A stretch of 64,000 bases of DNA from Corynespora cassiicola (GCA_022059125.1 JAEUWY010000003.1:55162-119161); one strand, 5' to 3'. Numbered from the stretch's first letter, positions 19,779 through 30,131 are shown. Notes: generated by a model not told the origin, from the letters alone. Numbers and translations are program-made.

Positions 19779-20492
19779 TTAACGCCTACTAGTACTGATC
19801 ATTGTCAAAAAAATGCTTCCTAAAATTTCTAAACATTGGTAGCCCAGCCTGCGACCGCCGTTCGCGATAGTTGGTGAAATCGACGTTGTGTTCGGGCCCA
19901 GAAAAGTTCGCGAACTAGAGCCCTGGTTCGGACTATTCGTTGAGAAAGGACGCATGGTGTTGTGGCAGAAGCTATGCGCAACGCTAGATGTGGTGGTGTT
20001 GTAGATCTCAGATTCCTTTGTATTCTCGGTGACAGGGTTCAAACTGAAGACCATCCCAGCTTCGCAGTGGGATATCGGCAAATTTTGTGCGCAGTAGAAC
20101 CATTTAGGTTGCTCTGAAGCGACTTCGTAGTCTACTAAGAACTTCCCACTAACATTATACGGATTGAATTGGTTGAAGCCGGTGTCAAACTGTGAGCTAT
20201 TTGAGCATGGGTGATGGAATGAGCTTTGAGTTAGAGTATGGTTTTTGGCCAGGAAATTGAATCGAAGGATGGTCCCTGGTGTGACGCTCACAAAGTCAGG
20301 ATTGAATGCCAACTTTCCAGCAGCGCCGACAAGAATTTCCACTATCTGCTGGGATTCATGTGTGGAATTCGGACGCATCGTGGGCTGGAGAAAAGAGGCA
20401 TTTGCGGAGGAAGCGTTCCATCCTAGTTTATCGTGATTCCACAGAAGGCCTGCAGCTGCCAGAGAAGTGACCGCGGATTGAATGAAATGCAT
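19779..20492 (-). CDS. Extracellular cupredoxin-like (blue-copper fold) protein
   Basis: Single exon, 237 residues, ATG at 20492 with a hydrophobic leader MHFIQSAVTSLAAAGLLW. Residues ~50-155 match the fungal extracellular serine-rich cupredoxin pattern. VEILVGAAGKLAFNPDFVSV is followed by GTILRFNFLAKNHTLTQSSF, then HPC, then WFYCAQNLPISHCEAGMVFS and LNP. The presumed copper ligands are visible in order: His of NHT, Cys of FYCAQ, His of SHC and Met of GMV. The C-terminal ~80 residues are Ser/Thr/Asn-rich with many N-glycosylation sites, as in cell-wall or GPI-linked family members. The terminal hydrophobic segment (ILGSIFLTMIS) is weak as a GPI signal. Copper binding or redox role at the cell surface is inferred from the family. 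The gene is bracketed by A- and T-rich heptamer tracts. Confidence 0.8.
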   Translation of the reverse strand: MHFIQSAVTSLAAAGLLWNHDKLGWNASSANASFLQPTMRPNSTHESQQIVEILVGAAGKLAFNPDFVSVTPGTILRFNFLAKNHTLTQSSFHHPCSNSSQFDTGFNQFNPYNVSGKFLVDYEVASEQPKWFYCAQNLPISHCEAGMVFSLNPVTENTKESEIYNTTTSSVAHSFCHNTMRPFSTNSPNQGSSSRTFLGPNTTSISPTIANGGRRLGYQCLEILGSIFLTMISTSRR

Positions 20493-20741
20493 GGCTGCAG
20501 CTTTGAGTCAATGCGAACCTTTGGTACTTATGTAAGAGTCTATACGATCTGATGAAAATGGATTGCCATTTTTTGTTTTCCGATTTTCACTTACAAAAAC
20601 GATTTCCGATTTTCGACTCCATTCACATTGTTAGAAGTGACCCATCCGAATATATATATATATATACATTATTTAAACAGGGGGTATTAATCAGTAAGCA
20701 GAAACTATATCAAAAATTTATCAAATTCGTCCAAAACCAAC

Positions 20742-23021
20742 ATGTCACAAGAAGATATTGTCTCCCAAGAGATGGCGCAGCCAGATAGCCGTAATTCTGT
20801 CACAATGACTGATCCTATCACTGATCAAGTCTCCAGTGAATTCAAAAAGATCGGTCTAGATGGAGGAGAAAATCTCTACGGACATCTTATTGTAGACGCC
20901 TTTAAGAGGAATAATCACAGCAATGAGCAGTGGGATGAGTTGAAGCGAAACAAAACTGTGGACGACATCCTAAGCCTTGACGATCCGCCAAGTGACTGGC
21001 GTGAAAAGTTGATTTCAATAATTGAGGATGAACAGAGAAACGATCTGGCAAAGCATTCTGAATGGATCCGTACCTGGTTTGGTGAGGTGCCCACTGACAG
21101 CGTTGGGAGACAACGTGTCGCCAAGTGTGCAAAGGCCATGGCCCTATATCCCATAGAGGTTCCCGAAACAACTCAAAAAAAGGACATCATACCATTTATC
21201 GAAGAAGAATTAGCAAGGGCTGTAGAAAAGCACCAAGACGTTGCAATATTCTGGCACGAAAGAAAGCTTTGTATGGACGATGCTGAATGGATAGAGTGGA
21301 GGAATACCGAAGCCGATCCCGATGCAATGCAAGGGATGACACAAACAAAAGAAGAGAAGGAAGAGACAGAATATAGACATGCGGAAATAAAAGCGTTGGA
21401 AACCGAAATTATCGAACGAAAAACCGTCCCTAGGCCAGTGCGGGATACGCTCCAAAAGATGCAGCCCATGATCTGGAACTGGTGGGAAAACGAAGAGTCG
21501 AGAAGCGACATGAGCAACTTCAATGCGCTAAACAGCCAACTACGCCCTCAGTATAGAGAATTCTGTGTGCCTCCCACCGAATTGATCGCCGCTATCAATG
21601 CGATGAGGAACGCCACGAGAGCATGCGAACTAGACTTGGACGATGATACAAAGAGCCTTAGCCTGGCCAAGTCCGCGATTCAATTCACTAATATACTTCG
21701 CAAGTACGGCCTTGACCTAAAGTTGGTCATTAGTACAGAAACGCACAGAAGGCTACTCAAATGTCTCCGAAATTCTGGCAACGATCAAGTGAAAAATCTC
21801 ACGACAAAATTGGAAGATGCCTACTTGGATATCTGGAGTGAACAGCTTGATTTATTCGATAACGACTCATTTCGCATGATCGGTACCTTCCTAAAGCAGA
21901 ACATGACTTCCGAGACGACTTTGAATTCGTGCGCGGACGCTTACAAGACAACCAACAGCAACATGGAAAAACTCAATCGTCAGCTAGGCATTAGGCAAAG
22001 TGATCACAGAGTCCCTGTGGAGGATCTTTTGATCAAGTTGGAAAACTTCCTGTATAAATGCTCCCTTTTACATATCCCTATATTTCCTGGATTCGAAAGC
22101 CATATTGGCGCGGCCGAAAAAGACAGACTCCGCGATGAAGTACTCGGAATTACTGAGAGGCAAGCTTCTGCTGTGGATGGTGTGCCTCTGCTGAAAAAGT
22201 CTATGCATGCAAGTCTCTACCCAGGAATACCCCAGAAGACGGTGGGCTGGGGCGATCTTCGTGGGAGGTTCTACATCAATCAATATGGGCCCAACGATGC
22301 TCCAATCTGGAGAAAAGAACGCCACCCAACAATGGACTGGATCAAAGAGCATGGAGAAGACGACTGTAACGTGGATTTAAAAGTTACCGTAGGTCGTAAT
22401 CGTTTTGGTGACAAGCGTGATCTGATCTCAGGGAAGCTGCAGTATGGGAAGCGCTTCATCTTTGGTATCTATGGGGTTGCTTTTGCGAGCGAAGGATGGG
22501 AAGATCCAATTGAGGCTGTCAATCCAGAGAACTTTCAAGAGGGTCGTCGGTGGGGGCAGGACTACATCTTGATTGGATGGGATCTCGATCTAAGGGGCAT
22601 AGATATCCAAAAAAGGTGGGAAACAAGGGCAGCGTTGAGAGCAAGATGGGGACAAAAAGATGCCGATGAAGCAATCTACTTGGCAGCCCAGGAATCCGAG
22701 AAGATATTTCGCGCCTGGAAAGAAAGCGGTAGCATTCTTCAACCCGAGTTAAGTAGTGGTCGACAGCGAACAGCTTCCCCACAACCACTGGCGCAGGAGC
22801 CTGTAGCTCAGCATCGATGGAAGTCGCCATATGCGATCCCGCAGAGCCCGATAGCAAGTCAAGAAATACCTCAACAATCTATCGAAGGCGATAATCCAAT
22901 TCGGGGTAAAATGCCACCTAAGGCGCTGTTTGAGCGCTTGAAGGGTGAGTACGGAATTGATCACGCACTCAAAATTATGAGTAGTAGTCACGGTGCTGGA
23001 TGGGCTGAACTAGTAGTGTAG
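20742..23021 (+). CDS. Large intronless orphan protein, 759 aa
   Basis: One uninterrupted frame from ATG 20742 to TAG 23021. The 5' flank carries a (TA)8 tract at 20651-20666 that could serve as a TATA region. The protein is charged and mainly helical for ~500 residues (LAKSAIQFTNILRKYGLDLK, SEQLDLFDNDSFRMIGTFLK). A more globular part follows (TVGWGDLRGRFYINQYGPND, then FGIYGVAFASEGWEDPIEAV). The last ~110 residues are a Q/P/S-rich disordered tail that ends in a short helix (LFERLKGEYGIDHALKIM). No domain recognised. Its length and lack of introns contrast with the intron-rich small genes nearby. Possibilities include a retained protein of mobile origin or a lineage-specific gene. I cannot decide between them. 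Confidence 0.75.
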   Translation: MSQEDIVSQEMAQPDSRNSVTMTDPITDQVSSEFKKIGLDGGENLYGHLIVDAFKRNNHSNEQWDELKRNKTVDDILSLDDPPSDWREKLISIIEDEQRNDLAKHSEWIRTWFGEVPTDSVGRQRVAKCAKAMALYPIEVPETTQKKDIIPFIEEELARAVEKHQDVAIFWHERKLCMDDAEWIEWRNTEADPDAMQGMTQTKEEKEETEYRHAEIKALETEIIERKTVPRPVRDTLQKMQPMIWNWWENEESRSDMSNFNALNSQLRPQYREFCVPPTELIAAINAMRNATRACELDLDDDTKSLSLAKSAIQFTNILRKYGLDLKLVISTETHRRLLKCLRNSGNDQVKNLTTKLEDAYLDIWSEQLDLFDNDSFRMIGTFLKQNMTSETTLNSCADAYKTTNSNMEKLNRQLGIRQSDHRVPVEDLLIKLENFLYKCSLLHIPIFPGFESHIGAAEKDRLRDEVLGITERQASAVDGVPLLKKSMHASLYPGIPQKTVGWGDLRGRFYINQYGPNDAPIWRKERHPTMDWIKEHGEDDCNVDLKVTVGRNRFGDKRDLISGKLQYGKRFIFGIYGVAFASEGWEDPIEAVNPENFQEGRRWGQDYILIGWDLDLRGIDIQKRWETRAALRARWGQKDADEAIYLAAQESEKIFRAWKESGSILQPELSSGRQRTASPQPLAQEPVAQHRWKSPYAIPQSPIASQEIPQQSIEGDNPIRGKMPPKALFERLKGEYGIDHALKIMSSSHGAGWAELVV

Positions 23022-23121
23022 CGTTGGTTTGCAGCACTTTCACGTCGCAAGCAGTTGGGAGGAATGTAACTAATTAACTCAGGGAAGTAATGTAAATTTG
23101 CAACAAGATAAAAACTATGTA

Positions 23122-23805
23122 TTACTCTGGCGTAAAGGAGCAAGGCGAATATTCTGATTCTTGTTCCGTTGTACACGAACTCGAGTCTCTATTTCTCATC
23201 TCACAAACACGTCCATTTTCGCTATGACTACTGAGACTGCGTGAGAGTTTCCTTCTCAGTAGCTTGATTTGTTTGTCTTTGGGCGCTGTGGCATCGAGTT
23301 GGAATGAGGGCTGCGAGTTCAAGGTTGCTTCTTGTAGCTGCACCTTCAACATCGTGTTCTCCGCTGACAAGCGCGAAAATTCCTCCGAGCATCTGTAAAG
23401 GGCCGATGTTAGGCTATTGTACGCTGTAGCCCAGCTTTGTGTGTCGGAGGAAAGCTGATTACAGCGCTGAATAGCCTCGAGCCGCCGCTGCTCAGTTTCG
23501 TGCAGCATCTCGCGGGTCATATTGTGTGACTGTATCTCGGTTCGAAGAAGCGCTGCAATGGCTGAAGCTTGATCTGAAGGAGGAGGCAGCAACCACATAG
23601 TACTGGTCCTTTGTGCCACCTCAGACGGCCATGATGAGGGCGTCGGAAGTGCCGCATCTTCGTTGACAGATGCGGCAGTAGGTGTATTAACAGCCGGCTT
23701 AGCCGAATCGTCTGGGGGTGCCTGAGGTGCTGGCGTGCGAAGCGACTCAGCGACCCGTTCGTTAGCTGGGCGAATAGTTCGGAACGGTGGAGAATTTGAA
23801 GGCAT
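23122..23805 (-). CDS. Coiled-coil protein with Pro/Ser-rich N-terminus
   Basis: Single exon, 227 residues, ATG at 23805. Residues 1-70 are disordered and Pro/Ala-rich (LRTPAPQAPPDDSAKPA). A coiled coil spans ~85-160 (MTREMLHETEQRRLEAIQRC, then RLSAENTMLKVQLQEATL). A basic patch follows (KLLRRKLSRSLSS), and the tail is Ser/Glu-rich. No family recognised. It converges with the 759-aa gene, about 100 bp apart. Confidence 0.65.
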   Translation of the reverse strand: MPSNSPPFRTIRPANERVAESLRTPAPQAPPDDSAKPAVNTPTAASVNEDAALPTPSSWPSEVAQRTSTMWLLPPPSDQASAIAALLRTEIQSHNMTREMLHETEQRRLEAIQRCNQLSSDTQSWATAYNSLTSALYRCSEEFSRLSAENTMLKVQLQEATLNSQPSFQLDATAPKDKQIKLLRRKLSRSLSSHSENGRVCEMRNRDSSSCTTEQESEYSPCSFTPE

Positions 23806-24010
23806 TTTTAGTTGTCCATTCCAAAGTTACTACAAGCAGGCATTTAACAAAGTAATTTTGTAGTTGAGGAGACACATACAGGCTACTTGCGTTTTGGTTT
23901 TTGGTTTTTGGTTTTCCGTTTTCCGTAAGCGGATTCCCACTCCGATCCAGCGGATCTTATTGCGCACTTAATGTGCGCAACTACGTTTCGCTTTAAGCTA
24001 GTGTTTCCCC

Positions 24011-25196
24011 ATGCAATCGATACTGCAAGCTACTGCCATGCCCGACATCGTGAACTCGACCAGTTCACCGCCTAACAATGCTTTGGAGCTCGCATTTGCT
24101 CGCTTACCACGACCACAGAAGGTACTAGACATTAATAGACCATGCGTTCCTGTCAAATCGTCATTCGGGTTAGCCGAGGCTCGAGCACAGTCTCCCCAGT
24201 TGAGCATGCCTCCACCACCTGCCCCAGCGAAGGTCTCAGCTCCAACTCCTCCAAAGAGGAGCACGTCCACGGAGTCGGTGGCAGACGAAAACATCCTCCA
24301 AAAGACAGTAACGCTTGGAAGGTTCGCTCAGGATAGCGTGGAATGGGTCGTGCGTGCGCACCGAAGTCGTGGTCTGGTCATGATCAAGAAAGTAAATGGT
24401 ACAACGGGACTGGCCGAAAAAGAAATCCTCGATCGAATACAGCATCGGAATATTGCAGCTATCGTCTATTCTCTTTGGGAAGGCGAGAGTTTATGTCTTG
24501 CTATTGAATACTGCCGATACACGTTGGCTCAGATACTGTACGTGCATCTGAAGCTAGAGGAGGTACAAATACAATATGTTGCGCGCTCTGTAAGTTTTAC
24601 ATACTCGACTGCATGCTTCGCTAACTTCTCAGATTTTTAGTGCTCTAACCTACCTCGGAACTCGAGGTATCACGCATCATCGCATTTGCGCACAGTCAAT
24701 CCGCCTTACACCAGATTTCAGAGTAGTGCTGAGTAAGTTGCCTAACACAGCGTGCGATCGCACTAACGCTATGAAGCAAATTTCAGCCATGCCACCACAG
24801 ATGACCCAGAGTTGTATTCGAACAAAGACCTGATTGATCTTGCGTTCGTACTACTAGAATGCATGGAGGGACATTTGATTCCAGATGGAAGAAGGAAAGT
24901 CGAATTCGTGAAAGAGCAGCGAGCTGCAAACAGGGTGTTCGGCCTCACCGAACCGGAACACTGGAGCGGTTCCAAGCAGCTGATTGATTTTCTGGACGAA
25001 CTGTTCAATGAAAAGCGCTCGGCACAATCAAAACTCTCTAAGCCGGTATGTCTTCTGCTAATCCTTCGCATCTTAGCTTACTATTTGCCAGCATCAATTC
25101 ACGTCATATAAGGAAGACGCACTATGCATGAGACATTATATCGAACTTGTCAGCTTTGAATGCTCTTTCCTCTGGGTGCCTGGAACTCTTACATAG
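24011..25196 (+). CDS. Pseudokinase-like protein, four exons
   Basis: Exons 24011-24589, 24633-24732, 24777-25045 and 25092-25196 are joined by introns of 43-46 nt (GTAAGT, GTAAGT and GTATGT donors; CTAAC branches). Phases close to 350 residues. A ~90-residue Pro/Ser-rich leader (MPPPPAPAKVSAPTPPKRS) precedes a kinase-like domain. RAHRSRGLVMIKKVNG supplies a VAIK-like lysine, and HRNIAAIVYSLWEGESLCLA with IEYCRYTLAQIL resembles the N-lobe/hinge. The catalytic loop reads ITHHRICAQSIRL, so HRD-x(4)-N is destroyed. The DFG position reads NFS in VVLTNFSHATTDDP. Catalysis is unlikely, so a scaffold or decoy role is plausible but inferred. The ORF pieces look unrelated until the introns are removed. 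The first ATG could also be that at 24038. Confidence 0.75.
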
Positions 25197-26993
25197 TTAG
25201 AGTAGATTAAGATATCATATAGATTCAATATTCAGTCATATCTTTTGGTCAACTTTGATACAATAATACAACGAATCTAAGGAGCTGGAAAATTCCCTGC
25301 GATGTTCAAGTAAGAGGTCGACATCCATGGGCGTAATGGTAGCGTGATGATAAAAAGTTTCCAACGAGTTGCCACAAGCTGTAGGTGTCAAAGTCCCAGC
25401 AGTGCAAAAGTAAAGATTGAAAAATGAGGATGAAGATATATAGTCTATGACTAAGAAGCCGGCAATATCAAAATCTTCTGAAGCCCTCATCACACTCCGT
25501 GTCCATACACATAAGTTCTCACCGCCCATAACGGTAATGGCTCTATAAGCTGGCCAGTGCAGTAACATAGACAGTACAACGCACGCTCTCGCAGCCCAGG
25601 ACGCACATATTAACCCCCATCGAAGTCTCCATGACGATACGCACGGCTTTACTCTTCCACCTAGTCGCAGCGTAACAGTTAGGGCCTCAGAATGCGGGAC
25701 TCTAAGTCTCCTGTTTCGGTCTTCCGCTGTACAAGTGGACTATGTTAGCTCTGGAGGTGACGTTCGCGATGGTGTTTTGCTGAATGGCGTTTTATTGCTG
25801 AACGACAGAACCGTGGTTTAGAGCCTCAACATCAACGAAATGGACGACTGAGATAAAATGACTTCCGCAATGTGTACAGATCTTCTCTTCTTCACCCAAT
25901 CAGCATGGAAATCCCGTACATAGACCAAAAGCCTCCGACAAGCATTCATCGATTCACGCCTTTTCGCTGTGATTATCAACCTCAGTGGCGACGACAGTTC
26001 CGAGTCAGATACCAAAATCAGCTGAATATGAACGATTCAGACATGCGGAACATCAAGTTGATGCAGACTGATGCGGCATTCTGGTGGACTGCACGCTCAG
26101 GGCAAATATCCTCAGTGACAAATAACACTGGCAAAGGAAAATGCTGGCGAATACAAGAATGCAGTTCATACAGGGTGAGAGGAACCTTCTAGCTGCCATG
26201 CAGCATGCCGTACATGTCGGAAACGCCATTTCCCCGCAGCAGAGCTATCTCAAGAAGTCCCGTCATTCAAATCACTAGAATGCAATGCGCGATATGGACT
26301 ACATATAAGTAGGTGTGCAGTGACGATACGGAATAGATTGTTTGATCGACTACGTGGAGCATCTGAATGAGATTCGTGATGTTTTTGTGGGTGGTTACAT
26401 CGACACGTTACACTGCAAGTATGTCGATCCCTAGACTGTGTTAAGTACCTCAGCCCTAACTACTGCGACAGTCAATCATAGGTAAAGCGCTTAGTGTGAC
26501 GGCGTTCGGGAAAGATGGCCTCCCGCGTTAACGGTTCCTCTAGTCAGTCCAAATCTTCTCCCAAGATCTTGTCATGACTGCTGTGAGACCATACTCTGCA
26601 CGAGACCCTATCATTTATGATTATTGAAGGAGAACATTAGTTACATGATCTTGATTGTTGGAAATTGTTGCTGATGCTCTAATTGCTGTGCTGCAGGGCT
26701 AGCACGTGCTGAAGATCTACCAAGACGGCTGGAGATAGTGGAATGCTGAATTTGCTAATAACGTAATAGTTAAAAATAGTAGAGAAAAGCAATGGAATTT
26801 TCTATTTTGGATTTTCCGTTTTCAATTTTTGGTTCTCGAATTTTGGTTTCATCTTTGGTTTTTGACTTTTCGTTTTCGACTTTTGGTTTTCGGGTTTTGG
26901 CTCTTGGCCTTGAGAATGGTAGATTGTGCCTTGAATGATCACAGAACAATATGAATAACCCTTGAACTACTCAACCCTCAAATCAAGCCCAAT
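25197..26993. other. Gene-poor 1.8-kb stretch with T-rich tract
   Basis: A minus-strand frame at 25568-25236 (110 codons, contains IAGFLVIDYISSSSFFNLYF) and a plus frame at 25872-26192 lack introns, signals or recognisable content. They may be decayed genes. Bases 26795-26905 form a T-rich heptamer-type tract (TTTTGG/TTTTCG words). Nothing else can be supported. Confidence 0.4.
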
Positions 26994-27372
26994 ATGATTC
27001 CTGAATTGGTTATCTCGCCTTTTGTCGAAGAAAACTTCCCCCCTGGAAGTCCAGAGCCCGCAGTTAGATCCATCGCGGTCCCCCTTACTGATGAAAAGAG
27101 CAGCATTGTAGATCTTGAAAATGCGGTGAAACTCTTGCAGAGGTATGTGTGTATATTTGACCAAGTAAGCTATTTCCTGACTGCAAAGTGATATCGAGAA
27201 TATGAAAGAGGAGCAGAGGAATATCCATGTCGCCCTGGGCCAACTCGATAGCTGGAAGGACAAAGTGATCGCTTGGGCAGACTCTATCATGGTATTTCTG
27301 TTTGGGTCCGAGGTAGAGGACGCTGCCCTCATCAACCCAATTCAAAGCTGGTTGGATGAGAGTCCTGTATGA
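26994..27372 (+). CDS. Small orphan protein, two exons
   Basis: Exon 1 (26994-27142, MIPELVISPFVEENFPPGSP) joins exon 2 (27189-27372) across a 46-nt intron with GTATGTGT donor, CCTGACTG branch and GCAAAG acceptor. Phase closes to 110 residues ending QSWLDESPV. A helical segment crosses the junction (DLENAVKLLQRSDIENMKEE). Exon 2 has one amphipathic helix (VIAWADSIMVFLFGSEVEDA). Antisense frames of similar length exist but do not splice. No family recognised. Confidence 0.55.
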
Positions 27373-27703
27373 CTGATCGGACAATGTTGTAATGGGTTTT
27401 TGGCGGTAAGGGGTCATTGGTTATTTGTTAAATGTATAGAATTTTAGTTAGCGTCAGTAATTGGAAGGTTCTTAACTAGCAATTTTGTTGATTTTATCAA
27501 GGATTATCCTCCCAGATAAGTCGAGCTTAGTAACATGACTAACTAGTTAGTTATCAAAAAAACAGAAAGTGTCTGCTAAAATAGCGATTAACAAGGTTAA
27601 CAAATTATTAACCAGCAAAAAAGTCACAAATAAAACTCTTAAAAAAATATCATGTTGACCTTCACGTGACTAGCATCGTTGTGGTATGTTTGCTTTTGGT
27701 ATA

Positions 27704-27785
27704 ACGTGTTCCACCACCGAGCTGCGCACCCCACCGAGCTGCGCACTTTTGCCAAGACCACACCTCTTTCTACCTTTTATCGCAA
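27704..27785 (+). repeat. Left TIR of element 1
   Basis: 82 bp, identical to the reverse complement of 29466-29547. It contains two direct copies of CCACCGAGCTGCGCA. Confidence 0.95.
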
Positions 27786-27822
27786 CGTCTTAACAAGCTG
27801 GAGTAGTGTACAGTAGCTCCGA

Positions 27823-29466
27823 TCAATCTTTTATATCTGCTGTATCTTTGTTACATGTGCGCTTATTATGCCCTGCCTTGCCACATCTCTTGCAGCGTTG
27901 AGTACCTCCTCTACTAGCACCTGTTCGCGCCCTCTGCTCATGCTTCTCTACCTCAAGTTGAGCCTCAACGTCTCTCTGCGTAACTAATTCCTCTGCTTCT
28001 GCCTGCGATAGGGTCCCTCCTTTCTGAATACGCTTTTTCTTGCGCTTCCTACGTTCAGAAGCAGCCCTATTTGCCTGCTCTAGACTAGCTACTCGAGCCT
28101 CAAGTAGCGTGTGAGAATGAACCTTTATAGTTGACCCCTTCTTGACCTGTAGTACCATCTCCATAATAGAATCAGGTGATGAGCTTTTATGATCTCGTAT
28201 CCTTTTCAAGATCAACGTTGTCTGGGCCTCTATCTCCCAGGCATTGCTTGGTGTTTTAGGTTGCCAGGTAATAGGTTCCGGTAGGGGTGGTGTTGGCGTA
28301 CGAGGCCTCACTTCAAGCCTCGATAGCACGATCTCTGGGTTATATGGAACTAAGCCAGTTGCTCTGAAGCTAGACAGGACATTTTCCTTTGAAAATGTGC
28401 TCTCAAACACCTGTGTAAAGGCAGCTAGAAATGCTTTCTTATCAATGTGGTTGATATGGCTGTTTGCCAAGCCTCTGATTTCCTTCTTATATGCCTGCTT
28501 TAATGGCGCAAAGCAGCCCACATCAAGTGGCTGTAGGATATGAGATGTGTGCGGAGGCATACAAAGAGTGATAATCTTGTTCTCCTCACATAGATCCTGG
28601 AAGGCAAGCGACCTATGGCTCTCGTGGCCATCAACAATCAGTAGCCGGTAGCTACCCACTGTCCGGCCTTCTGTATGCTGAATAAAGTGCTGTAGCCAGG
28701 CAATACCAAGCTCATTTGTTGTCCAACCATTACTACTAACACCAATACGCCATTCCTGAGGGTTGTGGTACCATGCCTGGTCGTGATGCTTTGCTTTAAA
28801 GATGAAGAAAGGTGGGACTATCCAGCCCTTAGCGTTGATACTAGCAATCAACGTTGCCCACTCACGGTCGCCAGGCTGGATCCCTAGTGGTTTAAGACGC
28901 CTCTCAGATGCTGTTACCACCTTAACAGACCCTCCAACGCCCATCTGGAAGCCAGTTTCGTCAAAATTGTAGGTATCTTCGTCCAGTATGCCGTGCTTGG
29001 CTTTGACGTTGCGTATAAGGTCAAACCAAGGACTGATGATAGCTGGATCACTACACAGGACTCGTTGGTGATCACGCTGTCTTGTTATCTGAGCTTTAAT
29101 CTCGGGCTTCCGGCGAACGAGCCTACACGCCCAGTTTTCTCCAACCTGCCCACCACCACGCGCAGCTAGCAGTTGATTGGCCATTTCACGCACGTAGCTC
29201 AGCGTAGGGGCAAACCCTCGCGCGTCAAGCTTCCTTATGCATTGTACAACCGTTTCCTCTTCGTGCCTCTGGAGCCTTGATGAGTTGGCATAGGTATCGC
29301 GTCGTGAAGCTGTTCCAGCGCGTCGCGTGCGAAGAGTACTTTCAGAGACATTGTAGATGGCAGCAGCGCGCCGCTGGCTTATAGACGCGTCATGTTTTAT
29401 AGCCTGAACAGCAAGGATAATCCTATCTTCATAAGGGAGCGATTCGAGATCAGGTTGTTGAGACAT
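27823..29466 (-). CDS. DDE transposase, pogo/Fot1 type, with C-terminal zinc knuckle
   Basis: 547 residues from ATG 29466 (MSQQPDLESLPYEDR); a longer frame exists only with a non-ATG start. Order of domains: Psq-like helix-turn-helix (~15-55, ISQRRAAAIYNVSESTLRTR), a CENP-B-type HTH region, then the DDE_1 catalytic core. Visible acidic residues are in YNFDETGF, LLIVDGHESH and LQPLDVGCFAPLK. The C-terminal ~130 residues form a coiled/basic segment with a CCHC knuckle CKRCGKAGHNKRTC. All catalytic aspartates are present and the frame is unbroken. The product would bind the subterminal repeats and catalyse cut-and-paste into TA. The closest relative in the window is the transposase at 42245-43894. 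Confidence 0.92.
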   Translation of the reverse strand: MSQQPDLESLPYEDRIILAVQAIKHDASISQRRAAAIYNVSESTLRTRRAGTASRRDTYANSSRLQRHEEETVVQCIRKLDARGFAPTLSYVREMANQLLAARGGGQVGENWACRLVRRKPEIKAQITRQRDHQRVLCSDPAIISPWFDLIRNVKAKHGILDEDTYNFDETGFQMGVGGSVKVVTASERRLKPLGIQPGDREWATLIASINAKGWIVPPFFIFKAKHHDQAWYHNPQEWRIGVSSNGWTTNELGIAWLQHFIQHTEGRTVGSYRLLIVDGHESHRSLAFQDLCEENKIITLCMPPHTSHILQPLDVGCFAPLKQAYKKEIRGLANSHINHIDKKAFLAAFTQVFESTFSKENVLSSFRATGLVPYNPEIVLSRLEVRPRTPTPPLPEPITWQPKTPSNAWEIEAQTTLILKRIRDHKSSSPDSIMEMVLQVKKGSTIKVHSHTLLEARVASLEQANRAASERRKRKKKRIQKGGTLSQAEAEELVTQRDVEAQLEVEKHEQRARTGASRGGTQRCKRCGKAGHNKRTCNKDTADIKD

Positions 29467-29547
29467 TGCGATAAAAGGTAGAAAGAGGTGTGGTCTTGGC
29501 AAAAGTGCGCAGCTCGGTGGGGTGCGCAGCTCGGTGGTGGAACACGT
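29466..29547 (-). repeat. Right TIR of element 1
   Basis: 82 bp, perfect inverse of the left TIR. The transposase start codon (29466-29464) touches its inner edge. Confidence 0.95.
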
Positions 29548-29558
29548 TATGAAACTTA

Positions 29559-30131
29559 ACGTCTATCCCTCCGTTGCGCGACAGACCCCGTGCCGCGACA
29601 GCTTCGCACTCCGGACCCTCGGCGTCTCTCGTCTGAATGTCAATAAATCTTCAGCTTGTTTATTAACGTTCTACAACTGGTTTTCTCTCTATGCATCATC
29701 CTCCGGCGAAGACTATCGCCATGTTGGCGGTGCTGTTGACTGCTTCGTCGACGCCGCCAATCGACTCATCAGCAATACCCCCTTGTCCATTCGCGACCCT
29801 GAAAATCACTGAAAAGCTCGGAGGGCTAGAAATGAAGTAAAATCAAGGAAGACCGCCCCAGTCCTTTATAGATTGCTCCAAGCCAGAAAGGAGGCATTCC
29901 GAGAGTTTCTCCGGTCAAAAGAGAAGATGGAGAAAAGCGGCCCATGTGGCGACCCCGCTCTAGCGTGCCTTGATGTGCAGCAAGCTGCATTAGCGCGTGT
30001 GTAGTTTACTGTATTCTATTGCACAGCGGCCATCACCGGTACTCCCAAAATAGCTGTGGCGCAGGGCAGCGGGTCTCTCCAAGTGTCAACGATCACGTGG
30101 TGAGCTTCGCCGCTTCTCCCACCTGTCCTTT
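29559..30131 (+). repeat. Left long TIR of element 2
   Basis: About 572 bp, inverse of 37226-37797. Differences seen by eye are at the sixth base, at about 29680 (G/A) and at about 30080 (C/G). Identity fades after 30131. It is GC-richer than its surroundings. Confidence 0.93.

Larger units (their letters stand above)
27704..29547 (-). mobile_element. Pogo/Fot1-type DNA transposon (element 1), intact
   Basis: An 82-bp perfect terminal inverted repeat runs 27704-27785 and 29466-29547, beginning ACGTGTTCCACCACCGAGCT. It is flanked by TA on both sides (27702-27703 and 29548-29549), the hallmark target duplication of the Tc1/mariner/pogo superfamily. Within each TIR a 15-bp motif CCACCGAGCTGCGCA occurs twice, probably as transposase-binding sites. 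One intronless transposase gene fills the interior. Element length is 1844 bp. With perfect TIRs and a full-length transposase it is a candidate autonomous, recently active copy. Confidence 0.95.

Noticed and set aside
25236..25568. Minus-strand 110-codon ORF
   Set aside because: No splice signals, signal peptide or recognisable domain. Kept only as a remark in the intergenic entry.
28244..28543. Plus-strand 99-codon ORF
   Set aside because: Antisense shadow within the element 1 transposase.
29522..29812. Plus-strand 96-codon ORF
   Set aside because: Crosses the junction of two transposons and lies mainly in the long TIR, with its mirror image in the right TIR.
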